Source of the DNA: Pseudomonas sp. Irchel s3b2
GTDB lineage: Bacteria; Pseudomonadota; Gammaproteobacteria; Pseudomonadales; Pseudomonadaceae
Length of the DNA: 64,000 nucleotides
Reading direction: 5' to 3'
Assembly (NCBI RefSeq): GCF_900187445.1
Contig: NZ_FYEB01000014.1
Span: 62,001 to 126,000 of the forward strand
Part shown: positions 51,101 through 59,400 of the stretch, one piece after another
Position numbering within the stretch: the stretch's first letter is position 1
Layout: every line of letters starts with the position of its first letter
The notes under the pieces: model-generated
Seen by the model: only the letters and a program-made list of their open reading frames with translations
What the model was told of the DNA's origin: nothing
Database searches by the model: none
Program-made: the position numbers and the translations under genes

Positions 51101-52876
51101 ATGACCCAACCCGCACGTCGCCAACCCTTCGTTTTGAGCATGCTGCTCAGTGCCATGCTGTTATCTGGCCAGGCATTGGCCGCAGTCTCCGATCAAGACA
51201 TCCTCCAGGACCCGAAGAACCCGGAGCAGGTCGTCACCAATGGCCTGGGCGTCCAGGGTCAGCGCTACAGCCCGCTGGACACCCTCAATGTCGACAACGT
51301 GAAGGATCTGCGACCGGTCTGGGCCTTTTCGTTCGGCGGGGAAAAACAGCGCGGTCAGCAGGCGCAGCCGATGATCAAGGACGGCGTGATGTACATGACC
51401 GGCTCCTACTCGCGCGTATTCGCGGTGGATGCGCGCACCGGCAGGAAGCTCTGGCAATACGATGCGCGCCTGCCCGATGACATCCGCCCGTGCTGCGATG
51501 TGATCAACCGTGGTGTTGCTCTGTACGGCGATCTGGTGATTTTCGGCACCCTCGACGCCAAGCTTGTGGCCCTGAACAAGGACACCGGCAAAGTGGTGTG
51601 GAGCAAGAAAGTCGCCGACCACAAGGAAGGCTATTCCATCAGCGCCGCGCCGTTGGTTATTAACGGCAAATTGATCACCGGTGTGGCTGGCGGTGAGTTC
51701 GGGGTAGTGGGCAAGATCGAAGCCTACGACCCGAAAAATGGCAGCCTGCTGTGGAGCCGGCCGACCGTCGAAGGCCACATGGGCTATGTCTACAAGGACG
51801 GCAAAGCGGTAGAAAACGGCATTTCCGGCGGCGAAGCGGGTAAGACCTGGCCGGGCGATCTGTGGAAAACCGGCGGCGCGGCGCCTTGGCTGGGTGGCTA
51901 CTACGACCCGGAAACCAATCTGCTGCTATTCGGCACCGGCAACCCGGCACCGTGGAACTCGCACCTGCGTCCTGGCGACAACCTTTATTCGTCGTCGCGT
52001 CTGGCGCTGAACCCGGATGACGGCACCATCAAATGGCACTTCCAGAGCACACCGCACGACGGTTGGGACTATGACGGCGTGAACGAACTGGTGTCGTTCA
52101 ACTACAACGAAGGCGGCAAAGAAATCAAAGCGGCGGCCACCGCGGACCGTAACGGTTTCTTCTACGTGCTTGATCGTACCAACGGCAAATTCATCCGTGG
52201 CTTCCCGTTCGTGGACAAAATCACCTGGGCCAGCGGCCTGGATAAAAACGGTCGGCCGATCTACAACGACGCCAGCCGTCCGGGTGCGCCGGGCTCCGAG
52301 GCCAAAGGCAGCTCGGTGTTCGTCGCGCCAGCCTTCCTCGGGGCGAAAAACTGGATGCCGATGGCCTACAACCGCGACACCGGCCTGTTCTATGTGCCGT
52401 CCAACGAATGGGGCATGGACATCTGGAACGAAGGCATCGCCTACAAGAAAGGCGCGGCGTTCCTCGGTGCCGGTTTCACCATCAAACCGTTGAACGAAGA
52501 CTATATCGGCGTGCTGCGCGCCATCGACCCGAAAACCGGCAAGGAAGTCTGGCGCCACAAGAACTTCGCGCCGCTGTGGGGCGGCGTGCTGACCACCAAG
52601 GGCAACCTGGTGTTCACCGGTACGCCGGAAGGTTTCCTGCAAGCGTTCAATGCCAAGACCGGCGAGAAAGTCTGGGAGTTCCAGACTGGTTCCGGCGTGC
52701 TGGGTTCACCCATCACTTGGGAAATGGACGGCGAACAATACGTCTCGGTGCTCTCTGGCTGGGGCGGCGCGGTACCGCTGTGGGGCGGCGAAGTGGCCAA
52801 GCGCGTCAAGGACTTCAACCAGGGCGGCATGCTCTGGACGTTCAAGTTGCCTAAAGATCTGGTAGCCAAACACTGA
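51101..52876 (+). CDS. pedH: PQQ-dependent alcohol dehydrogenase, lanthanide (PedH) type
   Basis: The 591-residue periplasmic quinoprotein (signal ending SGQALA, about 27) is an eight-bladed propeller oxidising alcohols with PQQ. Visible active-site features are the vicinal disulfide Cys131-Cys132 (RPCCDVINRG), metal ligands Glu199 (VAGGEFG) and Asn281 (GTGNPAPWN), the tryptophan-docking repeats and catalytic Asp323. Two residues later is Asp325, giving Asp-Tyr-Asp (PHDGWDYDGVN), the signature of lanthanide-dependent enzymes; calcium enzymes have Ala or Ser there. The next gene is its aldehyde dehydrogenase. No calcium-type PedE/ExaA homologue is present in the window. Confidence 0.9.
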   Translation: MTQPARRQPFVLSMLLSAMLLSGQALAAVSDQDILQDPKNPEQVVTNGLGVQGQRYSPLDTLNVDNVKDLRPVWAFSFGGEKQRGQQAQPMIKDGVMYMTGSYSRVFAVDARTGRKLWQYDARLPDDIRPCCDVINRGVALYGDLVIFGTLDAKLVALNKDTGKVVWSKKVADHKEGYSISAAPLVINGKLITGVAGGEFGVVGKIEAYDPKNGSLLWSRPTVEGHMGYVYKDGKAVENGISGGEAGKTWPGDLWKTGGAAPWLGGYYDPETNLLLFGTGNPAPWNSHLRPGDNLYSSSRLALNPDDGTIKWHFQSTPHDGWDYDGVNELVSFNYNEGGKEIKAAATADRNGFFYVLDRTNGKFIRGFPFVDKITWASGLDKNGRPIYNDASRPGAPGSEAKGSSVFVAPAFLGAKNWMPMAYNRDTGLFYVPSNEWGMDIWNEGIAYKKGAAFLGAGFTIKPLNEDYIGVLRAIDPKTGKEVWRHKNFAPLWGGVLTTKGNLVFTGTPEGFLQAFNAKTGEKVWEFQTGSGVLGSPITWEMDGEQYVSVLSGWGGAVPLWGGEVAKRVKDFNQGGMLWTFKLPKDLVAKH

Positions 52877-52886
52877 TCGCTGCACT

Positions 52887-52917
52887 GATCGTTCCCACGC
52901 GGAGCGTGGGAACGATC
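52887..52917. repeat. single REP palindrome
   Basis: GATCGTTCCCACGC and GCGTGGGAACGATC form a perfect 14-bp hairpin with a GGA loop, 10 bp after the alcohol dehydrogenase stop. Confidence 0.9.
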
Positions 52918-53068
52918 AGATGAAGACACCTTCGCTGGCAAGCCAGCTCCTACTACCAAATAACGAGAATCCCCCTGCCAACGGCGCATTCGTCTGGCAG
53001 GCGGGGCTCTCTACTATCGGTTCATCGCCTGTTGGCTCGACAGGCATCGACCCAGACAGAGGCCCACC

Positions 53069-54589
53069 ATGATCTACGCACAACCCGGAACACCCGGCGC
53101 CGTCGTTTCCTTCAAACCGCGCTACGGCAATTTCATCGGCGGCGAATTCGTTGCCCCAATCAACGGCGAGTACTTCACCAATACCTCACCGGTTACCGGT
53201 GAAGTGATCGCCGAGTTCCCGCGCTCCAGCGCCGCCGACATCGAAAAAGCCCTTGATGCCGCCCATGCCGCCGCCGATGCCTGGGGTAAAACCTCGGCGC
53301 AGGATCGCTCGCTGGTGCTGCTGAAAATCGCCGACCGCATCGAGCAGAACCTTGAAATCCTTGCCGTCACCGAAACCTGGGACAACGGCAAGGCCGTGCG
53401 CGAAACCCTCAACGCCGACGTGCCGCTGGCTGCCGACCACTTCCGTTACTTCGCCGGTTGCATCCGCGCTCAGGAAGGCGGCGCCGCCGAGATCAACGAA
53501 CTGACCACCGCCTATCACTTCCACGAACCGCTGGGCGTGGTCGGGCAGATCATTCCGTGGAACTTCCCGCTGCTGATGGCCGCCTGGAAACTCGCTCCGG
53601 CCCTGGCTGCCGGCAACTGCATCGTGCTCAAACCCGCCGAACAAACGCCGCTGTCGATCATGGTGTTCGCCGAGCTGATCGCCGACTTGCTGCCGGCGGG
53701 CGTGCTGAACATCGTCCAGGGTTTCGGTCGCGAAGCCGGTGAGGCGCTGGCCACCAGCAAGCGCATCGCCAAAATCGCCTTCACCGGTTCCACGCCGGTT
53801 GGCGCGCACATCATGCATTGCGCCGCCGAGAACATCATTCCGAGCACCGTTGAACTGGGCGGCAAGTCGCCGAACATTTTCTTCGAAGACATCATGAATG
53901 CCGAGCCGCAGTTCATCGAGAAAGCCGCCGAAGGCCTGGTGCTGGCGTTCTTCAACCAGGGCGAAGTCTGCACCTGTCCGTCCCGGGCGCTGGTGCAGGA
54001 ATCGATCTACGAGCCGTTCATGGCCGAGGTGATGAAAAAGATCGTCAAGATCAAGCGCGGCAACCCGCTGGACACCGAAACCATGGTCGGCGCCCAGGCG
54101 TCCGAGCAGCAATACGACAAGATCCTCTCGTACCTGAAAATCGCTCAGGAGGAGGGCGCCGAACTGCTCACCGGCGGCGCGGCCGAGCGTCTTGAAGGCG
54201 ACTTGTCGAGCGGCTATTACATCCAGCCGACCCTGCTCAAGGGCCATAACAAAATGCGCGTGTTCCAGGAAGAAATCTTCGGCCCGGTGGTGGGTGTCAC
54301 CACCTTCAAGGACGAAGCCGAAGCCCTGGCGATTGCCAACGACAGCGAGTTCGGCCTCGGCGCCGGCCTGTGGACCCGCGACATCAACCGCGCCTACCGC
54401 ATGGGCCGGGCGATCAAGGCCGGGCGTGTCTGGACCAACTGCTACCACCTGTACCCGGCTCACGCCGCGTTTGGTGGCTACAAGAAATCCGGTGTCGGCC
54501 GTGAGAACCACAAGATGATGCTCGACCATTACCAACAGACCAAAAACCTGCTGGTGAGCTACGACATCAATCCGTTGGGGTTCTTCTGA
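53069..54589 (+). CDS. pedI: NAD-dependent aldehyde dehydrogenase PedI/ExaC
   Basis: The 506-residue enzyme has the aldehyde dehydrogenase core: IIPWNFPLLMAAWKLAPALAAGN, KPAEQTPLS, the catalytic Glu (VELGGKSPN) and the catalytic Cys region (FFNQGEVCTCPSRALVQ), and the C-terminal GGYKKSGVGRENHKMMLDHYQQTKN. It oxidises the aldehyde made by the quinoprotein dehydrogenase, in the cytoplasm. The length and ending (SYDINPLGFF) match the ExaC/PedI group. A weak CTACCAAA half-dyad lies at 52953, about 110 bp upstream. Confidence 0.94.
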   Translation: MIYAQPGTPGAVVSFKPRYGNFIGGEFVAPINGEYFTNTSPVTGEVIAEFPRSSAADIEKALDAAHAAADAWGKTSAQDRSLVLLKIADRIEQNLEILAVTETWDNGKAVRETLNADVPLAADHFRYFAGCIRAQEGGAAEINELTTAYHFHEPLGVVGQIIPWNFPLLMAAWKLAPALAAGNCIVLKPAEQTPLSIMVFAELIADLLPAGVLNIVQGFGREAGEALATSKRIAKIAFTGSTPVGAHIMHCAAENIIPSTVELGGKSPNIFFEDIMNAEPQFIEKAAEGLVLAFFNQGEVCTCPSRALVQESIYEPFMAEVMKKIVKIKRGNPLDTETMVGAQASEQQYDKILSYLKIAQEEGAELLTGGAAERLEGDLSSGYYIQPTLLKGHNKMRVFQEEIFGPVVGVTTFKDEAEALAIANDSEFGLGAGLWTRDINRAYRMGRAIKAGRVWTNCYHLYPAHAAFGGYKKSGVGRENHKMMLDHYQQTKNLLVSYDINPLGFF

Positions 54590-54611
54590 TTCGACTTGAA
54601 ATCGGGTGATG

Positions 54612-54763
54612 GCCTTCGCGGGCAAGCCTCGCTCCTACAGGGTTGCGCGAGTTTCACGGCCAACACATAACCTGTAGGAGCGAGGCTTGCCCGCGAAGGC
54701 GTCATCACATTCAACATCAATATTGAATGTGCAGGCCTCTTCGCGGGCAAGCCCGCTCCCACA
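54612..54763. repeat. three REP units in tandem/inverted array
   Basis: Units at 54612-54641, 54671-54699 (inverted) and 54739-54763 fill most of the 318-bp gap between pedI and pqqA. No gene is seen in this gap; its right end carries the dyad at 54824. Confidence 0.88.
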
Positions 54764-54823
54764 TTAGTTCTCCGTGTACTTGAAGACCGCGCAACACCCC
54801 CTACCAACGCACCCCACAACCTC

Positions 54824-54837
54824 CTTCGAAAGTAGCA
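54824..54837 (+). promoter_or_regulatory. 14-bp dyad shared by ped-island promoters (pqqA copy)
   Basis: CTTCGAAAGTAGCA lies 71 bp before pqqA; its right half and following TTCGGTCACC match the nosP copy at 38357. The left half is degenerate, but a CTACCAA half-site occurs at 54801. Confidence 0.5.
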
Positions 54838-54907
54838 TTCGGTCACCTCTTTCCCCGTGCATTAATGGTCTTACCGGAATCGTCCGGCACAAGAAGAGGA
54901 TTGACCC

Positions 54908-54979
54908 ATGTGGAATAAACCCGCGTTTACCGATCTGCGCATTGGCTTCGAAGTGACGATGTATTTCGCCAACCGTTGA
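54908..54979 (+). CDS. pqqA: PQQ precursor peptide PqqA
   Basis: This 23-residue peptide, MWNKPAFTDLRIGFEVTMYF then ANR, is the ribosomal precursor of pyrroloquinoline quinone. Glu15 and Tyr19 in the E-V-T-x-Y motif are the residues cross-linked by PqqE and become PQQ. It is preceded by a purine-rich AGAGGA site and followed after 54 bp by pqqB. A dyad motif lies about 70 bp upstream, suggesting co-regulation with the alcohol dehydrogenase. Confidence 0.95.
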   Translation: MWNKPAFTDLRIGFEVTMYFANR

Positions 54980-55033
54980 TTGTTTGCCCGGTCAGCCGTC
55001 GCGTTGGCCGGGCCTGCCTTCTGGAGCCATCCC

Positions 55034-55948
55034 ATGCACATCCGCGTTCTCGGTTCCGCCGCTGGCGGCGGTTTTCCGCAATGGAACTGCAACTGCCGTC
55101 AATGCGCCGCTATGCGCGACGGCAGCCTGCGCGCACAACGTCGCACACAGTCGTCCATTGCCTTGAGCGACGACGGTGTGGAGTGGGTGCTCTGCAATGC
55201 TTCACCGGACATTCGCGCGCAACTCGAAAGCTTTCCGGCGATGCAACCGGCCCGACGCTTGCGCGACACGGCGATTGCCGGTGTCGTCCTGCTGGACAGT
55301 CAGATCGACCATTGCACTGGCCTGTTGAGCCTGCGCGAAGGCTGCCCGCATTCGGTCTGGTGCACCGAGCGGGTTCACGAAGACCTGAGCAGCGGCTTTC
55401 CCTTGTTCAGCATGCTCAAACACTGGAACGGTGGCTTGCAGTGGCAACCCATCGGACTGGATCGCGAGCCGTTCAGTATCGCTGCCTGCCCACACCTACA
55501 ATTTCGTGCGATTCCACTGGTCAGCAATGCACCACCGTATTCTCCCAACCGTGGCAACCCGCAACCGGGTGACACCATCGGCCTGTTCATCGAAGACTTG
55601 CGCAGCGGTGCATCGGTTTTCTACGCGCCGGGGCTGGGGCAGATCGATGTCGAGGTATTGAGCTGGATGCAGCGCGCCGACTGCCTGCTGCTGGACGGCA
55701 CGCTGTGGCGCGACGATGAAATGCGCGTGTGCGAAGTCGGCCAGAGCCTGGGCCGCGAAATGGGCCACCTGCCACAAAGTGGTCCCAGCGGCATGCTCGA
55801 CGTGCTGGAGGGCTTCAATCGCCAGCGCAAGGTGCTGATCCACATCAACAACACCAACCCGATACTCGATGAAGACTCGGCCGAGCGCGCATTGCTGGAG
55901 CGGCGCGGGATTGAAGTGGCTTATGACGGCATGAGTATTGAGCTGTAG
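55034..55948 (+). CDS. pqqB: PQQ biosynthesis protein PqqB (MBL-fold oxygenase)
   Basis: The 304-residue protein begins MHIRVLGSAAGGGFPQWNC followed by the zinc-binding Cys cluster (CNCRQCAAM) and has the modified metallo-beta-lactamase His/Asp motif (VVLLDSQIDHCTGLLSLREG) of PqqB. It acts as an iron-dependent hydroxylase on the tyrosine part of the precursor after release. The frame extends upstream to 54980, but the MHIRVLGSAAGG start is universal in the family. It is separated from pqqC by 155 bp filled with REP units. Confidence 0.95.
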   Translation: MHIRVLGSAAGGGFPQWNCNCRQCAAMRDGSLRAQRRTQSSIALSDDGVEWVLCNASPDIRAQLESFPAMQPARRLRDTAIAGVVLLDSQIDHCTGLLSLREGCPHSVWCTERVHEDLSSGFPLFSMLKHWNGGLQWQPIGLDREPFSIAACPHLQFRAIPLVSNAPPYSPNRGNPQPGDTIGLFIEDLRSGASVFYAPGLGQIDVEVLSWMQRADCLLLDGTLWRDDEMRVCEVGQSLGREMGHLPQSGPSGMLDVLEGFNRQRKVLIHINNTNPILDEDSAERALLERRGIEVAYDGMSIEL

Positions 55949-55957
55949 CGGAAGGCG

Positions 55958-56067
55958 CCTTCGCGGGCAAGTCGGATCGCCGCACCGCTCGCTCCTACAG
56001 GGGTTGCGTCGTACGCGAATTTCATGGCCAACACAAAACCTGTAGGAGCGAGGCTTGCCCGCGAAGG
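55958..56067. repeat. REP pair with one chimeric unit
   Basis: The left unit (55958-56002) starts like the TTCGCGGGCAAG family but continues into the GGATCGCCGCACCGCTCGCTCCTACAG form seen at 3720. The right unit (56039-56067) is a normal inverted copy. The pair separates pqqB from pqqC. Confidence 0.8.
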
Positions 56068-56103
56068 GGCCAGACCAAACACCGCGAAATCCGGAGAACC
56101 GCA

Positions 56104-56856
56104 ATGACTGACACGCCGATGTCCCCCGTGGAATTCGAACAGGCCCTGCGCGCCAAGGGCGCCTATTACCACATCCACCACCCATTCCACCAAGCCATGT
56201 ACGCCGGGCGTGCCACCCGCGAGCAGATCCAGGGCTGGGTCGCCAATCGCTTCTATTACCAGGTGAACATCCCGCTCAAGGATGCCGCCATCCTCGCCAA
56301 CTGCCCGGACCGCGACGTGCGCCGGGAATGGTTGCAACGGATCCTCGACCATGACGGCGTTCCCGGCAGTGAAGGCGGCATCGAAGCATGGTTGCGATTG
56401 GGCGAAGCAGTGGGGCTGGAACGCGCACAAATCCTCTCGCAAGAGTTGGTGCTGCCGGGCGTGCGTTTCGCCGTGGACGCCTACGTCAATTTCGCCCGTC
56501 GCGCTTGTTGGCAAGAAGCGGCCAGCAGTTCGCTGACCGAACTGTTCGCGCCACAGATCCACCAGTCCCGGCTCGACGCCTGGCCAACGCATTACCCATG
56601 GATCGACCCGGCCGGTTACGACTATTTCCGTACGCGCCTGAGTCAGGCCCGGCGTGATGTCGAGCATGGTTTGCGCATCACCCTGACGCATTACGTCACG
56701 GTCGAAGGCCAGCAACGCATGCTGGAGATCCTGCAGTTCAAGCTCGATGTGCTGTGGAGCATGCTCGACGCGATGAGCATGGCCTATGAACTGGACCGGC
56801 CGCCGTATCACACCGTCACCACCGAGCGGGTCTGGCATCGGGGGATCATCTTGTGA
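56104..56856 (+). CDS. pqqC: pyrroloquinoline-quinone synthase PqqC
   Basis: The 250-residue all-helical oxidase performs the last ring closure and oxidation of PQQ. Family blocks are clear: YHIHHPFHQAMYAGRATREQIQGWVANRFYYQ, RRILDHDG-like WLQRILDHDGVPGSEGGIEAWLRL, GVRFAVDAYVNFARR and HYVTVEGQQRMLEIL. It is a normal-length PqqC without the PqqD domain found in PqqCD fusions. Its stop overlaps the GTG start of pqqE (GTGA), so pqqD, expected between them, is missing. Confidence 0.95.
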   Translation: MTDTPMSPVEFEQALRAKGAYYHIHHPFHQAMYAGRATREQIQGWVANRFYYQVNIPLKDAAILANCPDRDVRREWLQRILDHDGVPGSEGGIEAWLRLGEAVGLERAQILSQELVLPGVRFAVDAYVNFARRACWQEAASSSLTELFAPQIHQSRLDAWPTHYPWIDPAGYDYFRTRLSQARRDVEHGLRITLTHYVTVEGQQRMLEILQFKLDVLWSMLDAMSMAYELDRPPYHTVTTERVWHRGIIL

Positions 56857-57986
56857 GCCAGATCGAACAGCAACCCGGCCCACCGCTGTGGTTGCTGGCG
56901 GAGTTGACCTATCGCTGCCCGTTGCAATGCCCGTATTGCTCTAACCCGCTGGATTTCGCCCAACAGGGCGAGGAGTTGAGCACAGAAGAGTGGATTCGGG
57001 TGTTCCGCGAGGCGCGGGAGATGGGCGCTGCACAACTGGGTTTTTCAGGTGGCGAGCCGTTGGTGCGCCAAGACCTCGCAGAGCTGATCAAGGCCGCGCG
57101 GGACATGGGCTACTACACCAACCTGATTACCTCGGGTATCGGCCTGACCGAACAGAAGGTCCGCGACTTCAAGATCGCCGGGCTGGACCATATCCAGATC
57201 AGTTTTCAGGCCGCCGACGAACAGGTGAACAATCTGCTCGCCGGCTCGCGCAAGGCCTTCGCCCAGAAACTGGCGATGGCCCGGGCGGTGAAAGCCCAGG
57301 GCTACCCGATGGTGCTGAACTTCGTCACCCATCGGCACAACATCGACCAGATCGCGCAGATCATCGAACTGTGCCTGGAACTGGAAGCGGATTTCGTCGA
57401 GTTGGCGACGTGTCAGTTCTACGGCTGGGCTGAACTGAATCGCGTCGGCCTGTTGCCGACCCGCGAACAGTTGCAGCGCGCCGAGCGCATCACCAATGAA
57501 TACCGCCAGCGGCTTGAGGCCGAGGGCCACCCGTGCAAGCTGATTTTCGTCACCCCGGATTACTATGAAGAACGCCCCAAGACCTGCATGAATGGCTGGG
57601 CCAACCTGTTTCTCGACATCACCCCGGACGGCACGGCATTGCCTTGTCATAGCGCCCGCCAGTTGCCGGTGCAGTTTCCCAACGTGCGCGAGCACAGCAT
57701 CGCGCACATCTGGAACGACTCCTTCGGTTTCAACCGTTTTCGCGGCGATGACTGGATGAAAGAGCCGTGCCGTTCCTGCGATGAAAAGCACAAGGACCTC
57801 GGCGGCTGCCGCTGCCAGGCGTTCATGCTCACCGGCGATGCCAGCAACGCCGACCCGGTGTGCAGCAAGTCGCCGCACCACGACGTTATTCTCAAGGCCC
57901 GGGACGAAGCCGATGCGCCGGGGCAGGGCATGGAGCACCTGATGTTGCGCAATGAAAAGGCTTCGCGGCTGATTTATCGCGGATGA
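56853..57986 (+). CDS. pqqE: PqqA peptide cyclase PqqE (radical SAM)
   Basis: The 377-residue radical SAM enzyme joins Glu and Tyr of PqqA. It has the SAM [4Fe-4S] motif Cys22, Cys26, Cys29 (RCPLQCPYCS), GFSGGEPL, and a C-terminal SPASM region with multiple Cys (CMNGWANLFLDITPDGTALPCHSARQLP, CRSCDEKHKDLGGCRCQAF) for auxiliary clusters. The start is a GTG at 56853 overlapping the pqqC stop. PqqE normally needs PqqD as peptide chaperone; no pqqD is encoded here. Confidence 0.95.
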   Translation: MSQIEQQPGPPLWLLAELTYRCPLQCPYCSNPLDFAQQGEELSTEEWIRVFREAREMGAAQLGFSGGEPLVRQDLAELIKAARDMGYYTNLITSGIGLTEQKVRDFKIAGLDHIQISFQAADEQVNNLLAGSRKAFAQKLAMARAVKAQGYPMVLNFVTHRHNIDQIAQIIELCLELEADFVELATCQFYGWAELNRVGLLPTREQLQRAERITNEYRQRLEAEGHPCKLIFVTPDYYEERPKTCMNGWANLFLDITPDGTALPCHSARQLPVQFPNVREHSIAHIWNDSFGFNRFRGDDWMKEPCRSCDEKHKDLGGCRCQAFMLTGDASNADPVCSKSPHHDVILKARDEADAPGQGMEHLMLRNEKASRLIYRG

Positions 57987-58010
57987 ATCGAAAAGGTGCA
58001 TCCGACGCAG

Positions 58011-58110
58011 ATCCCTGTGGGAGCGGGCTTGCCCGCGATAGCTGCATAACAGTCGACATCTATGTTGAATGTGCTGGCCTCATCGCGGGCAAGCCCGCTC
58101 CCACAGGGAT
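58011..58110. repeat. REP pair (GGGAGCGGGCTTGCCCGCG type)
   Basis: ATCCCTGTGGGAGCGGGCTT at 58011 and its inverted copy ending at 58110 form a long hairpin between pqqE and ercA. Confidence 0.9.
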
Positions 58111-58236
58111 TTTCAGTGAATACATAATCGGAGTGCACCCCCCGGGCGGGCTCGCTATCCATTGGTCTGATTGCATTCGCAGCCGGATGCTTTAGTGTGT
58201 TCTTTACCTTCAAAACAATAAAAAACAGGCTTTCCA

Positions 58237-59400
58237 ATGAGCCAGAATCTCAGCCAGCTGCGTAAATTCGTTTCGCCTGAAATCATCTTCGGTGCCGGCT
58301 GTCGGCACAACGTCGGTAATTACGCCAAGACCTTCGGCGCCCGCAAAGTGCTGGTGGTCAGCGACCCCGGGGTGATTGCCGCCGGTTGGGTCGCCGACGT
58401 CGAGGCCAGCCTGCAAGCCCAGGGCATTGATTACTTTTTATATAGCGACGTTTCGCCTAACCCGCGGATCGAAGAAGTCATGCTCGGCGCCGAGCTATAC
58501 CGGGAGAATCACTGCGATGTGATCGTGGCAATCGGCGGCGGCAGCCCGATGGATTGCGGCAAGGGCATCGGCATTGTCGTCGCCCACGGGCGCAACATCC
58601 TCGAATTCGAGGGCGTGGACACCCTGCGCATCGCCAGCCCACCGCTGATCCTGATCCCGACCACCGCCGGCACTTCGGCCGACGTGTCGCAGTTCGTGAT
58701 CATCTCCAATCAGCAAGAACGCATGAAATTCTCCATCGTCAGCAAAGCCGCAGTACCGGACGTGTCGCTGATCGATCCGGAAACCACCCTGAGCATGGAC
58801 CCGTTCCTGTCGGCCTGTACCGGCATCGACGCGTTGGTCCATGCCATCGAAGCCTTCGTCTCCACCGGTCACGGGCCGCTCACCGACCCTCATGCGTTGG
58901 AGGCGATGCGGCTGATCAACGGCAATCTGGTGCAAATGATCGCCAACCCCAGCGACATCGCCCTGCGGGAAAAAATCATGCTCGGCAGCATGCAGGCCGG
59001 GCTGGCGTTTTCCAACGCGATCCTTGGCGCGGTGCATGCCATGTCCCACAGCCTAGGCGGCTTTCTCGATCTGCCCCATGGCCTGTGCAATGCGGTGCTG
59101 GTGGAACACGTGGTGGCGTTCAACTACAGCTCGGCGCCGGATCGCTTCAAGGTGATCGCCGAGACCTTCGGTATCGATTGCCGTGGCCTGAATCACCGGC
59201 AGATTTGCGGACGGCTGGTCGAACACCTGATCGCCCTCAAACACGCCATCGGCTTTCACGAAACCCTGGGCCTGCACGGGGTGAGTACGGCGGACATTCC
59301 GTTCCTGTCGCAACACGCCATGGATGACCCGTGCATCCTTACCAATCCGCGCGAATCCAGTCAGCGCGACGTCGAGGTCGTCTATGGCGAAGCCCTCTGA
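58237..59400 (+). CDS. ercA: iron-containing alcohol dehydrogenase-like protein ErcA
   Basis: The 387-residue protein belongs to the group III metal-dependent alcohol dehydrogenases: GAGCRHNVGNYAKTFGARKVLVVSDPGV, the NAD motif GGGSPMDCGKGIGIV, TTAGTSADVSQF and the metal ligands in HAMSHSLGGFLDLPHGLCNAVLVEHVV. In P. aeruginosa ErcA is a regulatory part of ethanol oxidation rather than its main dehydrogenase. It overlaps the ErcS kinase gene by 17 bp, so the two are coupled. Confidence 0.9.
   Translation: MSQNLSQLRKFVSPEIIFGAGCRHNVGNYAKTFGARKVLVVSDPGVIAAGWVADVEASLQAQGIDYFLYSDVSPNPRIEEVMLGAELYRENHCDVIVAIGGGSPMDCGKGIGIVVAHGRNILEFEGVDTLRIASPPLILIPTTAGTSADVSQFVIISNQQERMKFSIVSKAAVPDVSLIDPETTLSMDPFLSACTGIDALVHAIEAFVSTGHGPLTDPHALEAMRLINGNLVQMIANPSDIALREKIMLGSMQAGLAFSNAILGAVHAMSHSLGGFLDLPHGLCNAVLVEHVVAFNYSSAPDRFKVIAETFGIDCRGLNHRQICGRLVEHLIALKHAIGFHETLGLHGVSTADIPFLSQHAMDDPCILTNPRESSQRDVEVVYGEAL

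Noticed and set aside
53186..54625. 479-codon open frame antisense to pedI
   Set aside because: Opposes a textbook aldehyde dehydrogenase and shows no family features.
56853..57986. Possible PqqD domain fused to PqqE or PqqC
   Set aside because: PqqE begins almost directly at the radical SAM strand and PqqC has its normal end; there is no extra 90-residue segment.
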